Assembly (NCBI GenBank): GCA_025936825.1
Contig: JAICSO010000009.1
Location: forward strand, 1 to 64,000
Direction of reading: 5' to 3'
Length of the DNA stretch: 64,000 bases
Source of the DNA: Terriglobales bacterium
GTDB lineage: Bacteria; Acidobacteriota; Terriglobia; Terriglobales; Acidobacteriaceae
Shown: piece by piece, positions 49,356 to 60,150 of the stretch
Layout: the number at the start of each line of letters is the position of its first letter
Position numbering within the stretch: position 1 is the stretch's first letter
Translations under genes and position numbers: made by a program
The notes under the pieces: generated by a model
Database searches by the model: none
Told to the model about the DNA's origin: nothing
The model's input: the letters and a program-made list of their open reading frames with translations, nothing else

Positions 49356-52300
49356 CTAGAATGTAAACTTCGCGGCCAACTGAATTCCTCGCGGCCCGCC
49401 GCCGCCGAGAAATGGATTGCCGATACCAACGTCACCGGTGGCGGTGATTTGGTACCCGCCGTTGCCGACCTCGCGATTGTTAGCTACGTGGAAGCCACAG
49501 CCGCAACCGGAAGCCAAATTCGACGCAGGGTCGGCGATGAACGCGGGCAGCACGGGATTGGAGAAGTTGGGGTGATTGAGAAGATTGAAAAATTCAGCCC
49601 TCAACTGCATCGTTACTCGCTCGGTGATAGGAGTGTTCTTGTAAAGAGCCAAATCCCACTGCTTGAAGGTGGGGCCAATAAGAGCGTTCCTGCCGAGATT
49701 GCCATAGTGCCGCGCCCCGGGCTGGCAATCGGAGGCGAAGCCGGAGAGATTCGTTTGGTCGATGCCGGGTGCGAGCAAGCAGGGCATGGCAAACGCACTC
49801 AAATCGATGTAGTTTCGTGGGTCGCGCTTGTGATACACGATGCGTCCGACCACATCCGGCCGGTCAAAGCCATCTCCGCCGCCGCTAAAGTCATCTTCGA
49901 AGTTGTAATTGAGCGTAAACGGCTGACCGCTTTGCATCGTAATCGTGCTATCCACACCCCAGCCGTTCTTTAACTTCTGCATACTGCCAGAAAGTTTGGG
50001 AAACTCATATCCCAGAATCCAAGTGAAGCGATTCCGGATATCGAAGTTCGACAGGCCGTATTCCTTTTGAGGGCTGTTGCTGTCTTGGGGCTGCGCAGCA
50101 TTGACGACGAAGTCCTCACCATCGCTGGAGTTGTCAAGGGATTTCGACCAGACGTAATTCACGATTGACGTGAACCCGCGATAGTTGGTCACGTGCAAGC
50201 TGGTTTGCAATGAGTGATAGTTCGACTTGCCGGTAGAGTTTTCCTGAAAGATATAGAATGCGCCGTTCGGGAAGCCGTAATTTCGGGAGACGCTTACATC
50301 GTTAATGCAGTTGCACGCCGTATCTTCTGCTGTGATGGTGGCCTGGCTGGGCTGATTGATATCGAAGAAGCGGAACAATCTGTGTCCCTGAGATCCGACG
50401 TAACCAACTTGTAGCACCAGGTTCCGATTGAACTGCTGCTGGACGTTGACGTTGTAGTTCTCGATATATGGAGTCTTTAGGTTCCGATCGAACGAGAAGA
50501 TGTCACATTCAAAGCTGCAATCGGGAACGCCGTAGAGAGGGGTACCGGCAATATACGCGCCGTTTACATCCAAGGCTGCGGGATTAATCTGTGCCATCTG
50601 AATCGGATTAGGTCCGATGGGGTTATAGGCGGGGCCGGGCGCGTAAAACGTCGGGTAGGGCAAGTGGCCCAGCATCATATCCTGAGAAAAGGCGTCGAAG
50701 AACAGCCCATAACCCGCGCGAACCACGGTCTTTCCCCGTCCAGTCACATCCCAGGCGACGCTTACCCGAGGTGAGAAATTCGTCTTGTCTGGTTTGTAAA
50801 GATTCGGAAGTCCCCCAGGACCAACTTGGATCAGATTACCCGTTGTGGCCGAGCTCGGAACGAAATCGGAGAAGAGGTGATTCTTTTCCTGGACTACAGC
50901 GTAGTAATCCCAACGCAGGCCGTAGTTGAATGTGAGCCGCGGACTGATTCGGAAGGAGTCCTGTGCGTAGAAGCCCCACCCGTTCTGGAAGGTGTGCCGC
51001 AGCGTGTTGCCGGTATAGCTGAACGTTCCAAACGCTGAGGTTTGGGGTGTCATCTGCAGGAGGGCATTCAAGTCGTCAAACCTGACTCGTCCTCGCGAGT
51101 ATTTGTCAAAGCGCTGGTGAACGCTGGTGCGGTGGAATTCGCCTCCAAAGCGGAAGTCGTGCTTATTCTCCTTCCAGGAAAAACTGTCGAGCAACTGAGT
51201 GTTGGTGTCGACCCGTTGTCGAGGGTCGCCCGAAGTTGCGCCCACTTGGGCAAAGAAGCCGGATGCTCCGGTTGGAGTTGGGGACAGGATCAAAATTGGC
51301 AGCCCTGAAGAATGACATGTTCCGAAGGTAGAAGGAACATTGCACAATCCGATGGTGCTGGGATCGAACTTGCTGTCCTGAGGGAAGAAGCCCTCCGCAA
51401 AGCGATTCCAGCCATAGCGCAGTTCGTTGACCTTGGTGGGCGAAATCACGTGTACATCGGAGAGCGAAACCAGTTGCACGCGAGTCGGGGTGACCGTGTC
51501 GAACCCGGGCAATTGGCCGCCGGTCGCATTCAAAGCGAGAGGAAACTGTTGTGTGCTGTCCCCAAAGAAATATCGGCCGGTCACGTTGTTGTTGGAGGAA
51601 AAACTGTGGTCAATTTTCCCAATAAAGCTGCTCAGGTTATTGAATGAGGGAGCAATCGCCACGTAGTCCGCCGCACCACCGCAGCCGGTCGCAGTTGGCG
51701 AGACTCCTGGAATGTAATTCGCAGCGTCGTGCGGCCAAAAGTCCAGCAAGGCCGATCCCACGGGACTAACCGCGGTACCGAGGGCCGCTTTGGCGCTAGC
51801 GATCTGAGACAACGTCGGAACGCAAGCGAGACTCACCACTCCCACGCTTTCACGCTGGCCCTCGTAGTCAACAAAGAAGAACGTCTTGTTCTTCACAATA
51901 GGTCCGCCCATCGATCCGCCGAACTGGTTGTTGTGGAATGGCGCCTTTGGTGCCGAGGTCTGGTCAAAGTAGTTGCGGGCGTCCAGTGCGTCGTTACGGA
52001 AGTATTCGAAGGCGTCACCGTGAATGGCATTCGTCCCGCTCTTGGTCACGATGTTGACGATGGCGCCACCGTTGCGGCCAAACTCCGGTTCGAAATTCGA
52101 GAGAACGCGCATGTCAGAGACGGCGTCAATGGGCAAAATGGCCGACGGTGTTGCGAACACGCCACCCTGGTTGATGGCAGGATCGTTGCGGTAGCCGTCG
52201 TTCATGTCAGTGCCATCGAGCAGGTAGTTGTTCGATCGGCCACGAGCGCCGTTCATTGAAAACTCACCGAACGAACCCGGCGAGTCGGTAATCTGATCGG

Positions 52301-52790
52301 GCGAGCCTGCGACTCCTGGATTCAGATAAATCAATTTGGTGTAATCGCGTCCATTAATGGGGAGGTCTTTCACGTCCTGCTGCGTCAGGACTCCGCCCAG
52401 CGTGTCGCTGGTGGTCTCTACAAGCGGCAGAGTCTCTCCGGAGACTTCCACCGTCTCGGCTACCTGGCCGGGTTTCAGCGTGACATCCACTCTTCGCTCG
52501 ACCGAAACGTTGACGGCAATATTGTTTGTGATCTGAGTTTGGAAGCCGCTTTGCGAAACGCTGACGGTGTACGTGCCGATCGGCAACTCAGGAATGGAGT
52601 AGCTGCCGTCGTCGCTGGTGCTGGTGGTGCGCTCCAGCCCAGTGTTTACGTTGTGCGCGATAACCTTGGCGTTAGCAATGACCGCGCCGCCTGGATCAGT
52701 AACGGTGCCCAAAATTGTTCCGCGAAATGTCTGTGCCAAAAGTGCCGCCGAACAGAGCAAGAGACAGGACAAAGCAAGCCGCAGCCGCAT
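49356..52790 (-). CDS. TonB-dependent receptor, Oar-like
   Basis: 1,144 residues with a signal peptide (LRLALSCLLLCSAALLAQ). Residues 22-105 are a carboxypeptidase-regulatory-like (CNA-B type) domain (GTILGTVTDPGGAVIANAKV, YSIPELPIGTYTVSVSQSGF). The plug domain (about 120-230) has LTQQDVKDLPINGRDYTKLI, and the remaining 900 residues are a 22-strand-type barrel ending in GGGGPRGIQLAAKFTF with the terminal aromatic residue. This architecture is the Oar-type group, very abundant in Acidobacteria. It takes up an unknown large substrate across the outer membrane, driven by TonB. Confidence 0.94.
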   Translation of the reverse strand: MRLRLALSCLLLCSAALLAQTFRGTILGTVTDPGGAVIANAKVIAHNVNTGLERTTSTSDDGSYSIPELPIGTYTVSVSQSGFQTQITNNIAVNVSVERRVDVTLKPGQVAETVEVSGETLPLVETTSDTLGGVLTQQDVKDLPINGRDYTKLIYLNPGVAGSPDQITDSPGSFGEFSMNGARGRSNNYLLDGTDMNDGYRNDPAINQGGVFATPSAILPIDAVSDMRVLSNFEPEFGRNGGAIVNIVTKSGTNAIHGDAFEYFRNDALDARNYFDQTSAPKAPFHNNQFGGSMGGPIVKNKTFFFVDYEGQRESVGVVSLACVPTLSQIASAKAALGTAVSPVGSALLDFWPHDAANYIPGVSPTATGCGGAADYVAIAPSFNNLSSFIGKIDHSFSSNNNVTGRYFFGDSTQQFPLALNATGGQLPGFDTVTPTRVQLVSLSDVHVISPTKVNELRYGWNRFAEGFFPQDSKFDPSTIGLCNVPSTFGTCHSSGLPILILSPTPTGASGFFAQVGATSGDPRQRVDTNTQLLDSFSWKENKHDFRFGGEFHRTSVHQRFDKYSRGRVRFDDLNALLQMTPQTSAFGTFSYTGNTLRHTFQNGWGFYAQDSFRISPRLTFNYGLRWDYYAVVQEKNHLFSDFVPSSATTGNLIQVGPGGLPNLYKPDKTNFSPRVSVAWDVTGRGKTVVRAGYGLFFDAFSQDMMLGHLPYPTFYAPGPAYNPIGPNPIQMAQINPAALDVNGAYIAGTPLYGVPDCSFECDIFSFDRNLKTPYIENYNVNVQQQFNRNLVLQVGYVGSQGHRLFRFFDINQPSQATITAEDTACNCINDVSVSRNYGFPNGAFYIFQENSTGKSNYHSLQTSLHVTNYRGFTSIVNYVWSKSLDNSSDGEDFVVNAAQPQDSNSPQKEYGLSNFDIRNRFTWILGYEFPKLSGSMQKLKNGWGVDSTITMQSGQPFTLNYNFEDDFSGGGDGFDRPDVVGRIVYHKRDPRNYIDLSAFAMPCLLAPGIDQTNLSGFASDCQPGARHYGNLGRNALIGPTFKQWDLALYKNTPITERVTMQLRAEFFNLLNHPNFSNPVLPAFIADPASNLASGCGCGFHVANNREVGNGGYQITATGDVGIGNPFLGGGGPRGIQLAAKFTF

Positions 52791-53003
52791 AAAGGTCCTC
52801 TTTCACGCGAAGCAGAGATGGATATCGGTTGCGGATTGTAGCGCAGCGGACAGAGAGTCTTCCAGCCGAAATCCGGACATCATGACGTAGAAACGTTATT
52901 TCAGTGCTGGAAAAAATTTCCGGGTTGGAGACCTAAGCCTCAAGGATGTTCGTTGACGGCGGGCCAAGCCCTGAAGGATTCAACTTATGAGGAGTGATGA
53001 AGG

Positions 53004-54692
53004 CTAGAAGCTGAATGCGACGCCGCCGCGAACCGCACGGGCGGATTGCACGAGATAAACGGTGTGGCCGTCCTGCCCGAATACTGGCACATAGCCTTGA
53101 GCAAGGAGATTACGGACTTCTACGATGAGATCCATGCGGCCAGGCAAGCCACCGGTGCCGGGAAGCGGCTGGCGCAGGAAGAAATCCAGGAATGGATCGG
53201 TCTGGCCCGCGGATGAGTTGAACATATCTACGGGCGTAAGGGAACGACCGCCAGTCCACCCGTACGACGCGATCCAGCGGGTCTTCATTTTAGGAGCAGT
53301 GCCACTGATCTTTCCGCCGACTGAGTGACGATAGCGAATGGTGCTGTTCTGCTGCGCATCTGCGAGGCTGACGCGATTGCCATTCATGTCGAGCGTGCCG
53401 CCGAATCCGTAGTCAACAGTCGCACTTATATCGGAGGTGAGCTTCCGTTCCAGCACTATGCGCATTCCTTCGACACCGAAATCGCGGCCTTGGTAGGTAA
53501 ATGTGCCCGAATAAATATCAGGCAGCACGTCACCCATGGCGCTGGAAAAATCACCCACACCAGTGAGAGCAGGGTCGACGACTCGATCGCGATATACGGC
53601 AACTTGCATGTTGGTGTTGCCTTCACGATGAGAGAGCGCGATCTCCTGGTGATGCGCCTTCTCTAACGCGGGAGAGAATCCGTTCATGCTGACCCGTGGA
53701 TCGGTCTCGCTGAGGTCGGCGGGTGACGAATCGAACCCTTTCTCGGTGCGGGTGGTGGGCCGCGAAGTCGTGTACTTGTACTCCACGACGGTGTCTGGAG
53801 AGAGGTGCGCTGTGACCGAACCAAACGGCCTAAGCGCCGTGACCTTGCCTAGGAACTGGATGCTTTGCAGTTCACTGCCGAATTTTAGTTCCAGCACGTC
53901 GCCCAACACGATGTCATCTGATGTCGAAAGCGCAAGCGCCTGAAGGTCCGCATTGCGCAACCCGAGGTCGGGACTCGAAAGTCTCCGCATGGTGAGCGCG
54001 ACTTGCGGGGTTGAGCCATTGCTCATCGGGTGTTTAAACGACGCTCGGAGGACCGCGTTTGGAAGTCCCTCGCCGTAACCGACGTCTCCACGGAACCTGA
54101 GCGTATCGCTCGAGAACAAAGATTTCTCAAGCAGGAATCCCGTACTCATATCGGAGAGCGACCCGAATCCTTGCGAAGACGAACCCGCCACAAAGGAAAG
54201 TGTGCCGCGAAAATCGGGAGTGTCTGCCGGCTTGCTCGCGAGCACAACCGGCGTGCCGTCGGGCAACACGCGTAAGATCGGTCGATTGGCAGTGGAACGT
54301 AACACCCAGTCCCAATCGCCGTTGTCAGCACTGCCACGACGCGGCGCAAACTGAACGGAGTCGAACAAGGTGCTAAGGGTCAGGTTCAGCAGAACGCTGG
54401 CACCGGCGCGCACGTTGACTTTGTCACGAAGGGTCGGAAGGAACGCGGGAGCCGAAACCTTTAGGCTGTAATTGCCAGGAGCCAGAACCTTGGCCGAGAA
54501 GAAGCCATTCTCGTCGGTGAAGACGCGCAGACGTTGCAGAGCGCTACCGAGCACGTCCACCATGGCACCCATTTGCGGGGTTCCACTGGCGTTGCGGACG
54601 TATCCCGAGATTGTAGCTGTCTTGTCTGCGGCGGCGCACCACACCGGCAGCGTGAGTCCGAGTACAACCACGAGATGGCTGAGCTTACGCAC
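53004..54692 (-). CDS. Carboxypeptidase-regulatory domain/barrel outer-membrane protein
   Basis: 562 residues with a signal peptide (LSHLVVVLGLTLPVWCAAA). Residues 27-108 form a CNA-B/carboxypeptidase-regulatory domain (ATISGYVRNASGTPQMGAMV, APGNYSLKVSAPAFLPTL). The rest is a beta-barrel-like region without a recognisable plug, ending RGGVAFSF with a terminal phenylalanine, as outer-membrane proteins do. It starts 18 bp after the GWxTD gene, so they are one operon. I infer a paired outer-membrane function. Confidence 0.8.
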   Translation of the reverse strand: MRKLSHLVVVLGLTLPVWCAAADKTATISGYVRNASGTPQMGAMVDVLGSALQRLRVFTDENGFFSAKVLAPGNYSLKVSAPAFLPTLRDKVNVRAGASVLLNLTLSTLFDSVQFAPRRGSADNGDWDWVLRSTANRPILRVLPDGTPVVLASKPADTPDFRGTLSFVAGSSSQGFGSLSDMSTGFLLEKSLFSSDTLRFRGDVGYGEGLPNAVLRASFKHPMSNGSTPQVALTMRRLSSPDLGLRNADLQALALSTSDDIVLGDVLELKFGSELQSIQFLGKVTALRPFGSVTAHLSPDTVVEYKYTTSRPTTRTEKGFDSSPADLSETDPRVSMNGFSPALEKAHHQEIALSHREGNTNMQVAVYRDRVVDPALTGVGDFSSAMGDVLPDIYSGTFTYQGRDFGVEGMRIVLERKLTSDISATVDYGFGGTLDMNGNRVSLADAQQNSTIRYRHSVGGKISGTAPKMKTRWIASYGWTGGRSLTPVDMFNSSAGQTDPFLDFFLRQPLPGTGGLPGRMDLIVEVRNLLAQGYVPVFGQDGHTVYLVQSARAVRGGVAFSF

Positions 54693-54710
54693 GCAACCTC
54701 TCTGCCTCTA

Positions 54711-56465
54711 CTATTCGACCGCGAACGTTGCCGTAGGGTCTACCGTCTGTTTCGAAATCTGATCCGAAACTTTGATCTCAATCTTATACACCCCGGGGTC
54801 AAGTGCTGACGAGGCAACAGCCTTGTGCAAGGTCACCTGGTCTCCGACATTGCCCAGCTTCTCCGAGGCTTCCACCGCGTGCACCACCGGCTTATTAGTG
54901 GCCGTGTTCACGATGTCGTACTCGAACGTGGCCGATGGCTTATGGGTCTTGTCGTCGACGCTGAGATTATAGACCTGCATCCAGAAGTTGACCTTCTGGC
55001 CGCGCTTGAACACCGCCGGTTTTCCATCAGAAGGCGCCACCCGGGGACGCACCTTGGTGGTGCCGATCACAAACATGCCGGTTCCCACGCTGTTGGTCGG
55101 GACTGACTCAACATCGTCGGCGATAATCAACGAGGAGTTCGTGAGCTTGTCGTCAGAAAACTCCGGGACCATAATGCCCTTGGAGTAGGTTCCGACCCGG
55201 TCCCCGTTCACATCTTTTACCACGACATCCAGTTTGTACCGACCGGGCTTCAGCGGAACTGCCTTCCAGTAGACCTTGTAATTTTCCGCCTCGCGCGCGA
55301 GCAACTCAGATGGAACATCGGCGGAAACGGTGTCCTCGAAGGTCTGAGCCACCCTTCCGGAGATGCTGGTCAAGCGTCCAAAAATGTTCACGACACCATG
55401 CTGTACGCCATCTTTGTCAGTGTAGGTGATATCTCGATTGCGCAGCTGGACCGTGACCGGCACCAGCACTGTGTCGCTGGTGATTTTGATGAAGTCAGTG
55501 CGCACATCGAACGGCATCGCGTTATAAGTAATCTTATGGTTTACAACTTCTTCCAGATCTTTGAACTTGACTGGAGGAGCTTGCTGCAGCTTGAAGAACT
55601 GCTCCATGCGATCAAATTCCTTGCTTTGCAGGTAGGTTGCTCCGTTTGGTCCCGTACCCAGCCGCTCCATGCTGCCGCCATTAAAGCGGTCAACTTTGTT
55701 CGCCATCCCCATTTGCTCGTAGAAGGTGAGGCCGGCACCCGGAACATTGAGGAGCGCGTCCTTCTTGCTGCGATCCATCGTCATTTCATAAGCGCCGCAC
55801 ATGCAATCGTCGACGAATTCGATGATGACTTGCTCACCAATGCCATCGATATGGCGGTAACGCCAGTCTTCAAAGGGATAGGTAGAAGTCTCGCCGCCGC
55901 CTTCTTCCATCGGCCTTTCGTACGATCCTCCAGAAGGATGTGATTCAATCTCGTCCGGTGGGCCGAACACGATATAGATGCGCCCGCGATCGGTCATCCA
56001 GCCGGGCATGCCGGCGGCAAAATGCTCGTTCGCGTATTCGATTCGACGATAGTGCTCGTCTTTAAACTCGTTGTCTTCGCTGTCGGGATTGGGATTGCGA
56101 CGGTCCCAGAACGCTTCGATAAACTTCTCACGCTCTTCTTCGTTGGAGAGTTGTTTGAAGGCCTTGCGTTCCTCGTCGGTAATGATCCAGCGCACGTCTT
56201 CGTTCAGCCACTTGCTGTCCTCAGGGCTCATTAACTCTTTCTTCAGCGCCTTCGCATGTTCCTTCTTGCGCTTGGCATCGGGAACTCGCTTGAGGGGATC
56301 GCCCGAGGTGTCCTGGGTTGCATCATCGGCCTTGGCTTTGTCTTGAGCCGGTTTGGCCGGCGGCTGATTAGCCTGGTCATCCGCCTTGAGAATGGACGGG
56401 GTGACCCCGACCACCGCGAACAGCAAAGCGTAAACAAATAAGCGGCTTAAAGAACTGGGACGCAT
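54711..56465 (-). CDS. GWxTD-domain protein
   Basis: 584 residues from the ATG that begins MRPSSLSRLFVYALLFAVVG (signal peptide). A lysine/aspartate-rich stretch follows. The naming motif GWMTD is at 155-159 (AGMPGWMTDRGRIYIVFGPP), with DRRNPNPDSEDNEFKDEHYR before it, as in the family. The C-terminal 300 residues are beta-rich, with PDVKGD-like and VKDVNGDRVGTYSKG segments. Function unknown; the family is typical of Acidobacteria and related phyla. First gene of a two-gene operon with the barrel protein. Confidence 0.9.
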   Translation of the reverse strand: MRPSSLSRLFVYALLFAVVGVTPSILKADDQANQPPAKPAQDKAKADDATQDTSGDPLKRVPDAKRKKEHAKALKKELMSPEDSKWLNEDVRWIITDEERKAFKQLSNEEEREKFIEAFWDRRNPNPDSEDNEFKDEHYRRIEYANEHFAAGMPGWMTDRGRIYIVFGPPDEIESHPSGGSYERPMEEGGGETSTYPFEDWRYRHIDGIGEQVIIEFVDDCMCGAYEMTMDRSKKDALLNVPGAGLTFYEQMGMANKVDRFNGGSMERLGTGPNGATYLQSKEFDRMEQFFKLQQAPPVKFKDLEEVVNHKITYNAMPFDVRTDFIKITSDTVLVPVTVQLRNRDITYTDKDGVQHGVVNIFGRLTSISGRVAQTFEDTVSADVPSELLAREAENYKVYWKAVPLKPGRYKLDVVVKDVNGDRVGTYSKGIMVPEFSDDKLTNSSLIIADDVESVPTNSVGTGMFVIGTTKVRPRVAPSDGKPAVFKRGQKVNFWMQVYNLSVDDKTHKPSATFEYDIVNTATNKPVVHAVEASEKLGNVGDQVTLHKAVASSALDPGVYKIEIKVSDQISKQTVDPTATFAVE

Positions 56466-56945
56466 GACCACGGGTACTCCTTCGGACACACTCTGAGGTG
56501 TGTCAATTCTATGTCTTTAAACAAGGGAATACAAGGGTTTAAGGCCAGAATCATGGGGGCGCGGACTGCCTCTCCTAATCCAGATTCTGCGGGGTACAAC
56601 GATGGTTGTCCGGTGGATAACAAAATCCGCTGCTGTTGGTTTTTTTGTCGAGGCAGGCCTGCAATGCTCAAAGTTCGACTATCAAGGACAATCCATATTG
56701 CAAACTTTGGTGTCTAAATCGTTCATACCACAGGGTACGGGATATAATCGTGGTTAGTTGCCCGAATCCCGCTGTCTGACGGGAACTTTTCGCCGGATTG
56801 CGTCGTATTTCCTGGTGGAGGCTGTGCGAGGCCGTTCTGTGAGCCTGGACACAGCTTTTCCAATAACCAACGCCTGGGTGGCGCGTCCAACAGAATTGAG
56901 AGGGACTGGAGCGGCGGTTTGTCCCAGAACGAGCAGGAGAAAAGC
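56466..56945. other. Divergent intergenic region
   Basis: About 480 bp between the GWxTD operon (minus) and the ABC ATPase (plus). Promoter-like GATATAATCG lies near 56740 on the plus strand. GGTTTTTTTGTCG near 56638 has a T-run without a clear hairpin. Short open frames here are not convincing. Confidence 0.4.
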
Positions 56946-57689
56946 ATGGCGACGGCAGAAGTCATCAGTATTTCCGAGCCAGTAGTGTCGGCCCCCCCTG
57001 AATCCGCAATCATCTATACCCACGATCTCTGGAAGACCTACGACATGGGGTCCGAGCAGCAGGTACATGCCTTGCGAGGCGTGAATCTGCAGATCCGCCG
57101 CAATGAATACGCCGCCATCATGGGACCTAGCGGATCGGGCAAGTCAACGCTGATGAACCTGATCGGCTGCCTCGACTCGCCCAGCCGCGGCCAGTACTGG
57201 CTCAATCAGCAACTGGTAAGCGAACTGGACGATGACGAGTTGGCGCGCATCCGAAACAAAGAAATCGGATTCGTCTTCCAGACCTTCAACCTGCTGGCGC
57301 GCGCCACCGCTTTGCATAACGTTGAACTGCCGCTCATTTACGCCGGCATCCCTTCAAACGAGCGTATCGATCGAGCGAAAGAATCGCTGATCGCCGTCGG
57401 TATGGAAGCGCGCATGCACCACAAGCCCAACGAGCTTTCCGGTGGACAACGCCAGCGCGTCGCCATCGCTCGTGCTCTGGTTAATAAGCCTTCGATCATC
57501 CTCGCGGACGAACCCACCGGAAACCTCGATTCCCAGACAGGTATCGAGATCATGGCCCTGTTTGATCGCTTGCAATCAGAAGGCAATACGATCGTTCTGG
57601 TTACCCACGAGCACGATATCGCGGCCTACGCACATCGCGTCATCCACATCAAGGACGGCGTAGTGGAACGGGACGAGAGAAAGCGGTAG
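56946..57689 (+). CDS. ABC transporter ATP-binding protein, LolD/MacB type
   Basis: 247 residues from the ATG preceded by AGGAGAAAAGC. All ATPase motifs are present: Walker A GPSGSGKS, the Q-loop in FQTFNLL, signature LSGGQRQR, Walker B ILADEPTG, and the H-loop VTHEHD. Features such as [18 protein letters not shown] and the TGNLD segment place it in the LolD/MacB subgroup, which extracts lipoproteins or exports peptides and drugs. No permease gene is adjacent in the window, which is unusual; a partner must be elsewhere. Membrane-associated on the cytosolic side. Confidence 0.94.
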   Translation: MATAEVISISEPVVSAPPESAIIYTHDLWKTYDMGSEQQVHALRGVNLQIRRNEYAAIMGPSGSGKSTLMNLIGCLDSPSRGQYWLNQQLVSELDDDELARIRNKEIGFVFQTFNLLARATALHNVELPLIYAGIPSNERIDRAKESLIAVGMEARMHHKPNELSGGQRQRVAIARALVNKPSIILADEPTGNLDSQTGIEIMALFDRLQSEGNTIVLVTHEHDIAAYAHRVIHIKDGVVERDERKR

Positions 57690-57774
57690 GTCACGCTCCA
57701 GGCTTAAGGCTCTGGGCTTCAGCAACCAGAACAATTTCACTCCTGCACCCTCAATCAAGGGCGTATGTTCAAAA

Positions 57775-57832
57775 CCGGATGCCTGACGCCTAAGCCTGAA
57801 CCTGAAACCTAGAGCCTAGAGTCTGACGCCTG
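57775..57832. repeat. Short tandem-like GCCTGA/GCCTAGA units
   Basis: GATGCCTGACGCCTAAGCCT, then GAACCTGAAACCTAGAGCCT and AGAGTCTGACGCCTGG. Imperfect 6-7 bp units, related to the tract at 43.17 kb. Confidence 0.5.
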
Positions 57833-57883
57833 GTTTACAATACCTCCGGCGCCGCGATAAAGTGCTCGCGCCAACTCTGACGC

Positions 57884-60106
57884 ATGCCGACCAGGAACCA
57901 CGGAAAATCCGGCGCAGTTGCAGAGGCGAACCACAAGACCTACGAAGGCCTTACACGTCAGCAACTCATCGAAATTTATCGCACGATGTACACCTCCCGG
58001 CGGCTGGACGACCGGGAGATCCTCCTAAAACGGCAGCAGAAGATTTTCTTTCAGATTTCCGGAGCGGGGCATGAGGCGGTGCTGGCCGCAGCCGGCATGG
58101 CTCTGAAGCCCGCCTACGACTGGTTCTTTCCGTATTACCGAGACCGCGCACTGTGCCTGGCGTTAGGAGCCACTCCATACGAGATGTTGTTGCAGGGCGT
58201 TGGTGCTGCCGACGATCCCAGTTCCGGTGGCCGCCAGATGCCTTCCCATTGGGGATTTAAGCGCCTGAACGTGGTCACGCAGTCATCGTGCACGGGAACG
58301 CAAGTCTTGCATGCGGTCGGTTGCGCCGAGGTTTCGCGGCACTTGATTGCCCATCCCGGCGCAGTCGAGAAAGTTGCCGGTGACTATCGCGAGTTCAAGG
58401 ACGTCAAGTTCTACGGCGATGAGGTCACATACACCTCCATCGGCGACGGGACCACCAGCGAAGGTGAGTTCTGGGAGGCGATGAATGCCGCCTCCAACCT
58501 GCGGCTTCCGCTGATTTTTCTAGTGGAAGATAACGGCTATGCGATTTCCGTGCCGGTCGAAGTGAACACTGCTGGCGGAAATATCTCGCGCCTGGTTTCG
58601 CAATTCCCCAACTTCCACTTCGAAGAGATTGACGGCACCGATCCGGTGGTCAGCTATGCCGCGTTCACGCGTGCGGTGGCGCACTGCCGGGCTGGAGTTG
58701 GTCCTGCATTTGTGCACGCGCACGTGATTCGTCCGTACTCGCACTCTCTTTCGGATGACGAGAAACTTTATCGACCTGAGATTGAGCGTCAGCGCGACGC
58801 TGCCCGCGATCCGATTTCGCGCATGCAGATGTTTCTGATCCGCGAGGGGATTCTCGACGAGAAGGCAATCAATAAGCTTGAGAAGGAAGTCGATCAGCAG
58901 ATTCAGGAAGCCGCTGACCAGGCGCTGGCAGCCGCGCCTCCGGATCCCGAATCGGTGATGAGGTACGTATATTCGCCGGACTTGGAGCCAACTTCGTCTA
59001 CATTCGATACGCAGGTTGCAGTGAGTACGGGCGAGGGCGCCCGTGCCTCCACGGAACAGAGTGACAAGAAGCCTGCGCCCAAGACCATGGCTGATCTCAT
59101 CAATGCCACGCTGCACGATGAGATGAAGCGCGACGAGCGCATTGTGGTGTTCGGCGAAGACGTGGCCGACTGCAGCCGCGAAGAGTACCTGCGCCAGAAA
59201 ATGGTGAAAGGGAAGGGTGGCGTCTTCAAGCTTACTTCGGGCCTGCAGTGTGAATTCGGCTCAGAGCGCGTTTTCAATTCGCAGCTCGCGGAGGCCACGA
59301 TCGTGGGTCGCGCCACGGGCATGGCGGTGCGCGGACTGAAGCCTGTGGTCGAGATTCAGTTCTTCGACTACATCTGGCCGGCGATGATGCAACTGCGCAA
59401 TGAATTGCCCGTCATCCGGTGGCGGTCGAACAATGCATTCTCGGCACCCTGCGTAGTACGCGTTGCCATTGGCGGATACCTTACTGGCGGCGCGATCTAC
59501 CACTCGCAGTGCGGCGAGAGCATATTTACGCACACGCCCGGAATGCGCGTGGTGTTTCCTTCGAATGCGCTCGATGCCGCGGGCCTGTTGCGCACCGCGA
59601 TTCGCTGTGACGACCCAGTTCTGTTCCTCGAGCACAAGCGTCTGTATCGCGAGAGCTATGGCCGCGCCGCCTATCCGGGGCCGGATTACGTGATCCCGTT
59701 CGGCAAGGCCAAAGTCGTGCATCCGGGAACCGATGTTACGGTGATCACGTATGGCGCGGTGGTTCCGCGCGCGTTGCAAGCCGTCCATCGCCTGGATCGA
59801 GAGCAGGGACTGAAAGGCGAGTTGATCGACCTGCGCACGCTGAACCCGTTCGATTGGGAGACGATTGCTGCGTCTGTATCGAAGACTAATCGCGTGATCG
59901 TTGCCTACGAAGACACCTTGAGCTGGGGATACGGCGCAGAGATTGCCGCGCGCATCGCGGACCAACTTTTTGAGTACCTCGACGCTCCAGTGAAGCGTGT
60001 CGCGGCTAAAGATGCATTCGTGCCGTATCAGCCCGTCCTCGAAAGCGCGATGTTGCCGCAGGTGCAAGACTTGTATTTGGCGATGAAAGAATTGGCCGAA
60101 TACTAG
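57884..60106 (+). CDS. Fused E1 alpha-beta subunits of a 2-oxoacid dehydrogenase
   Basis: 740 residues. Residues 25-380 are an E1-alpha: [20 protein letters not shown] and the thiamine-diphosphate motif [11 protein letters not shown] (about 187-197) closing with VEDNGYAIS. From about 402 ([20 protein letters not shown]) an E1-beta follows: [35 protein letters not shown] and the final [20 protein letters not shown]. The two halves, separate in most bacteria, are joined by a 20-residue serine/lysine linker. It decarboxylates a branched-chain or similar 2-oxoacid as part of a multi-enzyme complex. E2 and E3 genes are not in the window. Cytosolic. Confidence 0.93.
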   Translation: MPTRNHGKSGAVAEANHKTYEGLTRQQLIEIYRTMYTSRRLDDREILLKRQQKIFFQISGAGHEAVLAAAGMALKPAYDWFFPYYRDRALCLALGATPYEMLLQGVGAADDPSSGGRQMPSHWGFKRLNVVTQSSCTGTQVLHAVGCAEVSRHLIAHPGAVEKVAGDYREFKDVKFYGDEVTYTSIGDGTTSEGEFWEAMNAASNLRLPLIFLVEDNGYAISVPVEVNTAGGNISRLVSQFPNFHFEEIDGTDPVVSYAAFTRAVAHCRAGVGPAFVHAHVIRPYSHSLSDDEKLYRPEIERQRDAARDPISRMQMFLIREGILDEKAINKLEKEVDQQIQEAADQALAAAPPDPESVMRYVYSPDLEPTSSTFDTQVAVSTGEGARASTEQSDKKPAPKTMADLINATLHDEMKRDERIVVFGEDVADCSREEYLRQKMVKGKGGVFKLTSGLQCEFGSERVFNSQLAEATIVGRATGMAVRGLKPVVEIQFFDYIWPAMMQLRNELPVIRWRSNNAFSAPCVVRVAIGGYLTGGAIYHSQCGESIFTHTPGMRVVFPSNALDAAGLLRTAIRCDDPVLFLEHKRLYRESYGRAAYPGPDYVIPFGKAKVVHPGTDVTVITYGAVVPRALQAVHRLDREQGLKGELIDLRTLNPFDWETIAASVSKTNRVIVAYEDTLSWGYGAEIAARIADQLFEYLDAPVKRVAAKDAFVPYQPVLESAMLPQVQDLYLAMKELAEY

Positions 60107-60150
60107 ACTCACTTTTCCTTTCCTTCTTAATCTGCTTAAATCGCGAATAC

